This document shows positions 7,706 through 12,672 of a stretch of 12,672 nucleotides of DNA, in pieces. The DNA is from Lachnoclostridium sp. UBA1781. GTDB taxonomy: Bacteria > Bacillota > Clostridia > Lachnospirales > Lachnospiraceae. Where the stretch lies: NCBI GenBank assembly GCA_002315495.1, contig DCGJ01000107.1, forward strand, positions 836 to 13,507. Reading direction: 5' to 3'. The translations under genes and the position numbers were made by a program. The notes beneath the pieces were generated by a model. The model saw only the letters and a program-made list of their open reading frames with translations. It had not been told where the DNA came from and searched no databases. How positions within the stretch are numbered: the first letter of the stretch is position 1; each line of letters opens with the position of its first letter.

Positions 7706-8595
7706 TATGCTACTACCTCCTTATCTCTAAATGCAAAACCAATTAACAAAGCGAAGAAGAAGCACAGGAAGATGAGAAGGAAGGCAATGGTACTACCCAT
7801 GCCATATCTGTTACGGAGGAATAACATACTTATCATCAATGTACTCGGAACCTCGGTCGCGTGATCAGGTCCACCGTTTGTTAATACGTAAATCAAGTCG
7901 AAGGACTTCAGAGAACCGGTTACTGCGAAGATTGTGCTAATCTTAATGATTGGCTTAATCATCGGAATAACGATAAAGCGGTTAACCTGACCTTCTCTAG
8001 CGCCATCGATCATGGCTGCCTCACGATATTCGGGAGGTACGCTCTTGATGCCTGCATACATCAGCAACATATGATAGCCGACATACTGCCAAAGAATTGG
8101 TACAAATGCGGCACCAAGAGCAGTTTTTTCATCGCCTAACCAGATCTTTGCCCATTTCTCTAAGCCGATGGCTCTGAGTGCTACGTTCAGTACGCCGTAG
8201 TCCGGGTTGTAGATCTTCAGCCACAGCTGACCGATTACAACTGTGGAAATCAAAACAGGTATAAAATAAATCGAAAGAAAACCACGTTCACCTTTTCTTC
8301 CGCCTCTTCCGAGAAGAAGAGCGAGTCCGAGAGAAATCGGTAACTGAATGAATACGGAAAATGCTGCAAGAAGCATCGCATTTCCAAGAGCCTTCATAAA
8401 GTTAATCGAATCACTGGTGAAGAGTTCTCTGTAATTTTCTAATCCAATAAAGGTTTTCTTACCAAAACCATTCCAATTAAATAAACTGTAATATCCCGAC
8501 GCAAAAATAGGTGCAACCAAAATTGCAACAAATAAAATGAAAGCAGGAAGAATGAACAGAATGATTGTTGATTTTTTACTATATAATTTTGTCAT
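7705..8595 (-). CDS. Carbohydrate ABC transporter permease, MalF-type (CUT1)
   Basis: This 296-residue inner-membrane permease pairs with the downstream MalG-type protein. It has a membrane segment at about 10-32 and a total of roughly six. The EAA loop is at about 192-213 (E-A-A-M-I-D-G-A and I-V-I-P-M-I-K-P). The loop after the first segment (S-L-F-N-W-N-G-F) is typical of MalF/LacF/UgpA-like sugar permeases. Start at 8595 is preceded by GGAAGGG about seven bases upstream. It follows the binding-protein gene after a 107-base gap that holds a strong hairpin but no T tract, so it probably stays in the same operon at a lower level. There is no MalK-type ATPase gene in the window. Confidence 0.95.
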   Translation of the reverse strand: MTKLYSKKSTIILFILPAFILFVAILVAPIFASGYYSLFNWNGFGKKTFIGLENYRELFTSDSINFMKALGNAMLLAAFSVFIQLPISLGLALLLGRGGRKGERGFLSIYFIPVLISTVVIGQLWLKIYNPDYGVLNVALRAIGLEKWAKIWLGDEKTALGAAFVPILWQYVGYHMLLMYAGIKSVPPEYREAAMIDGAREGQVNRFIVIPMIKPIIKISTIFAVTGSLKSFDLIYVLTNGGPDHATEVPSTLMISMLFLRNRYGMGSTIAFLLIFLCFFFALLIGFAFRDKEVVA

Positions 8596-8622
8596 TTCAA
8601 TCCCTTCCTGATTAGGGAATTT

Positions 8623-8649
8623 GGTTTCCGGACGAAACGCCCGGAAACC
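8623..8649 (-). promoter_or_regulatory. Intercistronic hairpin between binding-protein and permease genes
   Basis: Arms GGTTTCCGG (8623-8631) and CCGGAAACC (8641-8649) pair perfectly, and on the minus strand a G-U pair and two C-G pairs extend the stem almost to a triloop. No T run follows, so it is not a proper terminator. In binding-protein operons such a hairpin is known to protect the upstream mRNA or cause partial stopping, keeping the binding protein more abundant than the permeases. That role here is inferred. Confidence 0.6.
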
Positions 8650-8702
8650 TCCTTCTCAATCATGTTTGAACCTCACGGTTCCATGCATTTTGTTCTAACG
8701 AA

Positions 8703-9971
8703 TTACTTGATATCCTTTACAAGGCCGTTAACGAACTCTTCACCGTTGATCTTAGAAGAGTAGATCTTGCTTACATAGTCAAGATAGATGTTAGCACGGT
8801 CAGCGGACATAGCGGTATCACCGAAGAGAACCATCTGGCTGGACTTAGCAACGATGTCAGCAACAGCAACGGTCAATGCGTTCAAGCTGCTGGTGTCGTA
8901 GTTAGGAGTCCATGCTGGGAGACCGTTACCATCAAGGTAGCCATAGTGGCAGATTGCCTTACCAAGTTCGAAAGCAGCCTCAGCAGCTACTTCTGCGTTC
9001 TTGGAGCTTGCAGCTACAGCAAGGGTATCGGAAGGTCCACCGATGAGCTCACCAAGCTTAGACTTGGAAGAGTCAATTACAGGGAACTCAGCAACCTTAA
9101 CGCTGTCAGCGATGTCAGACTTAGCGAAGTCTGCACAGTTCCAAGTACCATTCATGTAGAATGCATACTTACCAGCCATGAAGTTAGCCTTAACTTCGTC
9201 GTTACCAAGAGCGATACCACTTGGATCGAAGTAACCCTTGTCGATCATCTCCTGGAAGATGCCTACAGCCTTAGAAACGTCTGCATTATCCCAAGAAGCC
9301 TTGCCTGCGAAGATCTGGTTAAGTGCGGTAGCACCAGCAGTCTTCTCGATGATGGACTCAAGATACTCAGTAACACACCAGGTCTCCTTACCGGAGCAAC
9401 CGAATGGGATGTAGCCTGCAGCAACAAGCTTATCACAGCACTCAATCAACTCATCGTAAGTACCAGGAACTTCGTTGTAACCAACTTCAGCAAGAATCTT
9501 CATGTTGCAGAACATACCAACGATATTCATCGTGGTAGGAACGCCGTAGTACTTGCCATCATAGGTAACGTTACCCATCATAACAGCCGGAAGCTCGGAA
9601 GCGTACTTCTTGTAAACTTCGTCTACACAGTATACACGACCAGCATCAACGAAATCACCGAGGAATGCACAGCTCCAAGTAAAGAAGATGTCAGGCATCT
9701 CATTTGATGCAACTGCAGCCTTAATCTTGGTCTTGTACTCTTCGTTCTGGGTAGCTTCCCAAGTAAACTCTACATCCGGATGAGCAGCCTGATATTCCTT
9801 AATAGCTTCCTCATATGCATGACGGTTAGAGTCACTCTCAGTTGCGATACACCACATGGTGAGTTTGGTTTTTCCATCAGCAGTCTTGCCGTCGTCCTTA
9901 CCACAAGCGGTAATGGAGCTAACGATCATAACCAATGCCAACAGAAGAGACATAAGTTTAAATTTTCTCAT
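8703..9971 (-). CDS. Extracellular sugar-binding lipoprotein of CUT1 ABC transporter
   Basis: This 422-residue protein is a family-1 solute-binding protein, lipid-anchored outside the cell, which captures sugar and delivers it to the two permeases. It starts M-R-K-F-K-L followed by a hydrophobic stretch and a lipobox I-T-A-C, giving lipidated Cys23. The mature part carries typical features: T-M-W-C near the start, A-A-V-A-S-N-E-M-P-D-I-F-F-T-W, and Y-A-F-Y-M-N-G-T-W-N. The start at 9971 is chosen because GGAGG lies six bases before it; an ATG at 9989 would put this site inside the coding sequence. Codon use looks more biased than in the neighbours (Lys mainly AAG), as expected for an abundant protein. 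The ligand cannot be named. No convincing promoter was found in the 71-base gap upstream. Confidence 0.94.
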   Translation of the reverse strand: MRKFKLMSLLLALVMIVSSITACGKDDGKTADGKTKLTMWCIATESDSNRHAYEEAIKEYQAAHPDVEFTWEATQNEEYKTKIKAAVASNEMPDIFFTWSCAFLGDFVDAGRVYCVDEVYKKYASELPAVMMGNVTYDGKYYGVPTTMNIVGMFCNMKILAEVGYNEVPGTYDELIECCDKLVAAGYIPFGCSGKETWCVTEYLESIIEKTAGATALNQIFAGKASWDNADVSKAVGIFQEMIDKGYFDPSGIALGNDEVKANFMAGKYAFYMNGTWNCADFAKSDIADSVKVAEFPVIDSSKSKLGELIGGPSDTLAVAASSKNAEVAAEAAFELGKAICHYGYLDGNGLPAWTPNYDTSSLNALTVAVADIVAKSSQMVLFGDTAMSADRANIYLDYVSKIYSSKINGEEFVNGLVKDIK

Positions 9972-10008
9972 GATTTCCTCCTCAATCATAAAAAGTTTAT
10001 TTATGTAA

Positions 10009-10028
10009 ATGTGATAACCCCATCACAC
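10009..10028. promoter_or_regulatory. Palindrome upstream of the sugar-binding protein gene
   Basis: TGTGAT and ATCACA (10010-10015 and 10022-10027) form perfect 6-base arms around a 6-base centre; one more wobble pair is possible on the minus strand. It lies in the 71-base gap between the two lipoprotein genes, about 40 bases before the binding-protein start. It could be an operator or a small mRNA hairpin; no T tract follows directly. Confidence 0.35.
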
Positions 10029-10042
10029 CCACACCGATTTGA

Positions 10043-10603
10043 TTATTCCGTGGTAACCATCTTCCACGGATACTGAAGCGTCAGCTTGTTCCCATCTACC
10101 GTGTAGTAAATGGTTGTGTCTTCGAAATGATCGTTGTACACAAGCTTCACACTCTTGGTTGCTTCATCCTGGAAGTAATATCCCGGGAAGTAACCATCTT
10201 CCATAAAGGTTCCGTCGGTCGTAAACTCGAAGCTCCATTTCTTCTCATTGGACCAAACTCCGATAATACCATTCGGTTCCGTTTCACCGCTGTATTCGTA
10301 CTCGGTTTCAAAGTAAAGGAGCATATCCTCACCATCCATCTCGTAACGGAACTTCACGGTCTCACCTTTTGTATTCATCAGGGTAATATACGTATCGTTC
10401 ACCTCATAGGTGTACTTATTCTTTTCGTACTTTGCGGTACCGTCATCCTTCAGTTTCAGAACCTCGGTCTCCTTATCATGAACATACGCCCAGCTTCCAC
10501 ATACTTTCTTCTGCGCTTCAGAAAGATTGGAGTCGTTCTTTCCACATCCTGCAAGGGCCACAACCAGAATGGCGATCACAGCAAATAATCTCAAAATTTT
10601 CAT
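10043..10603 (-). CDS. Lipoprotein of two similar beta-rich halves, function unknown
   Basis: This 186-residue protein has a lipoprotein signal with lipobox A-L-A-G-C (lipidated Cys20). The mature part appears to hold two related beta-rich halves. Half one: G-S-W-A-Y (36-40), L-K-L-K-D-D-G-T-A (49-57), Y-T-Y-E-V-N-D-T-Y-I-T-L (64-75). Half two: G-V-W-S-N (115-119), F-E-F-T-T-D-G-T-F (126-134), T-I-Y-Y-T-V-D-G-N-K-L-T-L-Q-Y (164-178). The G-x-W, D-G-T and D-G-x-x-L-x-L pattern resembles lipocalin-like secreted domains of Clostridia. The start at 10603 is preferred because GAGG lies seven bases before it, but only one base before an ATG at 10609. It lies 71 bp upstream of the binding-protein gene in the same direction with no terminator between, so it may be the operon's first gene. 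Binding a ligand or cell-wall material is only a guess. Confidence 0.85.
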   Translation of the reverse strand: MKILRLFAVIAILVVALAGCGKNDSNLSEAQKKVCGSWAYVHDKETEVLKLKDDGTAKYEKNKYTYEVNDTYITLMNTKGETVKFRYEMDGEDMLLYFETEYEYSGETEPNGIIGVWSNEKKWSFEFTTDGTFMEDGYFPGYYFQDEATKSVKLVYNDHFEDTTIYYTVDGNKLTLQYPWKMVTTE

Positions 10604-10634
10604 AGACATTCCTCTTTTCTCTGTCCGTATTGTG

Positions 10635-10685
10635 AGTATATCCTAAAAAAAATATAAAGTATATGTAAAATTCTTACCTACACAA
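10635..10685 (-). promoter_or_regulatory. Possible promoter region of the lipoprotein gene
   Basis: Two TATACT boxes lie on the minus strand at 10635-10640 and 10658-10663. The nearer one would start transcription about 25 bases before the gene but lacks a good -35 box. The farther one has TTGTGT (10680-10685) 16 bases upstream. An A8/T8 tract lies between them. The assignment is tentative. Confidence 0.3.
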
Positions 10686-10744
10686 GCATAGTTTTTACTT
10701 ATTTGTCGATTTCAGGAAGATAATATCGACTTTTTTTAAGCATA

Positions 10745-10778
10745 TTGTACAACGGGATGTGATAGTGATATTGTACAA
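10745..10778. repeat. Two TTGTACAA palindromes within an 11-bp direct repeat
   Basis: ATATTGTACAA occurs at 10742-10752 and again at 10768-10778. Each contains the self-complementary TTGTACAA, and the two are 26 bp apart, about two and a half helix turns. They could be paired binding sites for a dimeric regulator upstream of the lipoprotein gene, but this is unproven. Confidence 0.45.
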
Positions 10779-10835
10779 AGGTTATAAAAGGGCGGGCATT
10801 GTGGCAGGCAGAAGGCGAGTGGTGGCGGTAGGCTA

Positions 10836-10866
10836 GACGGGAATTGTGATTTCTGCGCTTTCCGCC
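10836..10866. repeat. 31-bp hairpin repeat, copy 1 (one arm degenerate)
   Basis: An arm GACGGGAA (10836-10843), a 15-base loop and an arm TTTCCGCC (10859-10866) give the same 8-15-8 layout as copies 2 and 3, with the left arm at two mismatches. The overlapping 29-base core (10839-10867) matches copy 2 (10891-10919) at 27 of 29 bases, and GGTGGCGG precedes both (10821, 10875), so the two form a tandem duplication of 52-54 bp period. Confidence 0.7.
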
Positions 10867-10887
10867 GGATGGGCGGTGGCGGGGCCA

Positions 10888-10918
10888 GGCGGAAATTGTG
10901 ATTACTGCGCTTTCCGCC
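10888..10918. repeat. 31-bp hairpin repeat, copy 2
   Basis: Perfect arms GGCGGAAA (10888-10895) and TTTCCGCC (10911-10918) enclose a 15-base loop. The left arm can also pair with the TTTCCGCC of copy 1 (10859-10866), so two alternative hairpins are possible. Confidence 0.75.
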
Positions 10919-10962
10919 GATTGCGGTGTTCGTTTGAAAAACTTGTTGCATGGCTTTTTCGG

Positions 10963-10977
10963 CAGATATTACAATTC
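10963..10977 (-). repeat. Inverted partial copy of the copy-1/2 loop sequence
   Basis: Read on the minus strand, GAATTGTAATATCTG matches the loop region of copy 1 (GAATTGTGATTTCTG) at 13 of 15 bases. The flanking arms have largely decayed, with only GCC remaining at the far end. Confidence 0.45.
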
Positions 10978-11172
10978 TCGTTAAACCCGCCTACGATTTG
11001 TGCTCGTTTTTCGATTTTCAGCTAAACCACAACCTCCTAAGTTCTTTAAAATTCAGCAAAACAAGAGTTTTCTGCTTTTCTCGCCTATGATTATCCATCT
11101 GCGACCACGGAATTGGGGATTATTTCCAGCTTTTATGGCGCCCTGCTTCGGCAAAAGATTGAAAAAAGTCTA

Positions 11173-11275
11173 TTTCCGCCTATTTTGGCATGTTATTTTT
11201 CAAAAAAATGAACGGCCGGACTTGTCCAAAATAAAAAAAGTAGGCGGAAAACCAAAAATCTTTTATTTCCGCCTA
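11173..11275. repeat. Three-arm inverted repeat including hairpin copy 3
   Basis: TTTCCGCCTA (11173-11182), TAGGCGGAAA (11241-11250) and TTTCCGCCTA (11266-11275) are perfect 10-base arms. The middle arm can pair with either outer arm. Pairing to the right gives a hairpin with the same GGCGGAAA, 15-base loop, TTTCCGCC layout (11243-11273) as copy 2 but a different loop sequence. Pairing to the left is strengthened by TTTTGG and CCAAAA just inside. Confidence 0.75.
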
Positions 11276-11287
11276 GTTGGTGAGGGC

Positions 11288-11401
11288 GCCCTGAAATCTA
11301 CTTACACCTTGGCGACCGACATGTATGCAAGACCGGCAGTGCCCTGAAATCTACTTACACCTTGGCGGCGACGGGGGTGTATGTAAGAAAGGCGATACAC
11401 C
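11288..11401. repeat. 53-bp tandem repeat pair with a 27-bp exact core
   Basis: An identical 27-base block occurs at 11288-11314 and 11341-11367, offset by 53 bases. The downstream parts are diverged but alignable (GTATGCAAGA versus GTATGTAAGA). In the second unit GGTGTA (11376-11381) can pair with TACACC on its left (11356-11361) or right (11396-11401), again a three-arm arrangement. GGCGCCCTG at the left edge of the array (11285-11293) also occurs at 11137-11145. Confidence 0.75.
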
Positions 11402-11422
11402 AAAATTTACATACAAAACCGT

Positions 11423-11467
11423 AAAAAAAGAGGAGCACGAAAAAGATTTCTCTTTCTCACACTCCTC
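11423..11467 (-). terminator. Terminator of the Nudix-HD gene
   Basis: On the minus strand the arms at 11451-11467 and 11430-11446 form a 17-bp stem, including several G-U pairs, capped by a GAAA tetraloop and followed by TTTTTTT (11423-11429). On the plus strand the wobble positions become mismatches and there is no T run, so it works only for the minus-strand gene ending at 11535. Confidence 0.92.
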
Positions 11468-11534
11468 AAGTCAATTATCGTCACCACAGACATCATTAAG
11501 AGTTTTTTAATCTGCATCGCGCAGCTTTCAAAAG

Positions 11535-12672
11535 TCATTGATTATCAGCAGTAAACCCTAGGCACACATCCTGCTTCAAAGCCTCCGCAAAGCGATTCAC
11601 CAGTTCGGTCTTCTCATCCCATAATCTTCGCCCAACCTCGCTCACCATCGGATTTTCTTGTTGTAACGGGTAGGTATAGCGAAAAATGTGGTCCAGGCAG
11701 TCCTCGAACTGTGCCAGCGGATTGCGACCCTTCGTAATCATGCAATCCATCACAATTCCAAGCGCCCCCATATCATCCAGAAGGTCCGCTTCCATTAACA
11801 TTAGGAGCGTCGGGTCCATTCCCGGCTCCTTCATCCGGTCCTTATCGGAATGCGCGCCCACAAGCCCACAGATATACTCGGTCCGCGCCGCGTCAAAGCC
11901 ATGCTCCTGCAAATATGCTCTCGTGATTGGAATTCCGGCCTTCGCATGCGGCTCCTTCGTAGCCATCGAAACGGTTCGTCCCACATCATGAAAGATTGTC
12001 GCAATGATCAGGTCCTCATAGCGAATCCCACTCCGTTCCGACTCCGCTGTCGCATCATAGAGGCGCTTCGCCCAACCCAGCACTCGCTTGGTGTGGTTGA
12101 ACCGACTATAATTAATTTCCGACTTCGCTGAAATCTGCTCCTCAGATTTCTCTGAAAGTTTACTCTCCACAAACGAAAGCATATCCGCATAGTCCAGGCT
12201 TCCGAGTCCTTTGACAAATGCTCTTTCCTCCGCCAGTCGCGCCCTCTTTCGAAGCTCCAGGTCCGCCATGTCCAAAACCTTTGCCTCGCGCTCAACGATG
12301 ACAGCATCGCCGCCCTGCCCGTTATGCCAATAGCGATTGTGACGGGAAGCACTCATCGGCTCGATCCAAACCGCATGAAAGCCTTCCTCCGCCTCGTAAT
12401 CATCCAGCTTGGTTTCCGAAGTTTCCTCCGAAATTTCACAAAAGAAATACAGATTCTCCTGCTCGAAAATCTGATCCCCAAAATCATCCTTCTGCCGACG
12501 AAGCACCCTTCCATATTCCTCAATGCTTTCCGGATTAACCACACGCCCGGTTTCCTCCGTCACCTCACGGCAAAGCGCCTGCTTCGGATCCTCTCCCGAC
12601 TCAATTCCTCCACCCGGAAACTTATAATAATCATACAGCTTGGAATGAATCATCAGGACCTTGCCCTCACGG
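11535..12672 (-). CDS. Nudix-HD two-domain hydrolase (5' end outside window)
   Basis: Residues are numbered from the first in-window Met (12653). The frame stays open upstream to the window edge (R-E-G-K-V-L before that Met), and those residues fit a Nudix strand, so the true start lies outside. The Nudix box is complete at 15-38: G15, E21, then R-E-V-T-E-E-T-G (29-36). The HD domain (about 180-325) carries H187, H222-D223, H236, H268 and D290, as expected of a metal-dependent phosphohydrolase. The HD part, with E-A-D-L-L-D-D-M-G-A-L-G-I, resembles YpgQ/YedJ-type HD nucleotide pyrophosphohydrolases. A link of about 50 charged residues (130-180) joins the domains. Nudix enzymes cleave nucleoside diphosphate-X compounds, so damaged-nucleotide clearance is plausible but not shown. 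No operon partner is visible. Confidence 0.88.
   Translation of the reverse strand, partial: REGKVLMIHSKLYDYYKFPGGGIESGEDPKQALCREVTEETGRVVNPESIEEYGRVLRRQKDDFGDQIFEQENLYFFCEISEETSETKLDDYEAEEGFHAVWIEPMSASRHNRYWHNGQGGDAVIVEREAKVLDMADLELRKRARLAEERAFVKGLGSLDYADMLSFVESKLSEKSEEQISAKSEINYSRFNHTKRVLGWAKRLYDATAESERSGIRYEDLIIATIFHDVGRTVSMATKEPHAKAGIPITRAYLQEHGFDAARTEYICGLVGAHSDKDRMKEPGMDPTLLMLMEADLLDDMGALGIVMDCMITKGRNPLAQFEDCLDHIFRYTYPLQQENPMVSEVGRRLWDEKTELVNRFAEALKQDVCLGFTADNQ

Larger units (their letters stand above)
10641..11422. other. Gene-free, repeat-rich interval
   Basis: This stretch of nearly 800 bases holds no convincing gene. The longest open frame (11000-11347, plus) has no ribosome binding site, looks compositionally unlike a protein and crosses the repeats. 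The interval includes a GC-rich part (about 10790-10925), two TTGTACAA palindromes, several GGCGGAAA/TTTCCGCC hairpins and a 53-bp tandem repeat, listed separately. It may be a nest of decayed REP- or MITE-like elements or may hold a structured RNA. No transposase or terminal target duplication was seen. Confidence 0.6.

Noticed and set aside
8946..9707. 253-codon plus-strand frame opposite the binding-protein gene
   Set aside because: It is a shadow of biased codon use in the sugar-binding protein; its translation has no domain features.
10009..10028. CRP-type site
   Set aside because: The half-sites resemble TGTGA/TCACA but are spaced 8 rather than 6 bases apart, and an E. coli-type CRP site is not expected in this group.
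10705..10737. Plus-strand terminator (GTCGAT, ATCGAC, T7)
   Set aside because: The stem is only 6 bp with a 14-base loop, and there is no plus-strand gene upstream.
10836..10918. CRISPR-like array: 31-bp palindromic units with a 21-bp gap
   Set aside because: There are only two tandem copies, the gap belongs to a GC-rich repeated sequence rather than unique spacers, and no cas gene is nearby.
11000..11347. Plus-strand open frame of 115 codons
   Set aside because: It has no ribosome binding site, runs through inverted and tandem repeats, and its protein is not recognisable.

Overview
The window looks like chromosome from a low-to-moderate GC Firmicute, most likely a Lachnospiraceae-type Clostridium. 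The grounds are strong GGAGG-type ribosome binding sites, U-tailed hairpin terminators, TTGACA/TATAAT-like promoters, a YesM/YesN-type two-component system beside a CUT1 sugar transporter, and an SPFH protein paired with a small ribbon-helix-helix (RHH) protein. The taxonomy is inferred from family recollection, not from a marker gene. No rRNA, tRNA, IS element, integrase or prophage gene was recognised.

Layout, left to right. (1) 1-415: 3' end of an SGNH/GDSL hydrolase on the + strand. (2) 509-2698, minus: a membrane diguanylate cyclase with a 7TM region, a dCache-like sensor and a GGDEF domain. It converges on the hydrolase across a shared terminator. (3) 2699-3000: divergent promoter region. 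(4) 3001-4211, plus: an SPFH/band-7 membrane protein overlapping by one base (TAATG) a 64-residue Arc-like RHH protein, closed by a bidirectional terminator. (5) 4283-6737, minus: a YesM-like histidine kinase and a YesN-like AraC-type response regulator, overlapping by 8 bp, with their own promoter. (6) 6860-10603, minus: a lipoprotein of two similar halves, a sugar-binding lipoprotein and two CUT1 permeases (TAATG-coupled), ended by a strong terminator. (7) About 10610-11422: roughly 800 bp with no convincing gene but several families of short direct and inverted repeats. (8) 11535-12672, minus: the 3' part of a Nudix-HD fusion, with its own terminator.

How the genes may work together. The transporter imports a carbohydrate, probably an oligosaccharide. 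It has no ATPase gene here, so it presumably uses a shared MsmK/UgpC-type ATPase encoded elsewhere. The kinase-regulator pair just downstream is the usual partner of such transporters and probably controls this operon or linked catabolic genes. The substrate cannot be read from the sequence, and no glycoside hydrolase is in view. The diguanylate cyclase, the SPFH-RHH pair and the Nudix-HD protein look like independent units.

The points most worth a second look are the repeat cluster at 10836-11401 (31-bp hairpins with 8-base arms and 15-base loops, three-arm alternative foldings, and a separate 53-bp tandem repeat), the SPFH-RHH pair with a palindrome over its promoter, and the Nudix-HD fusion.
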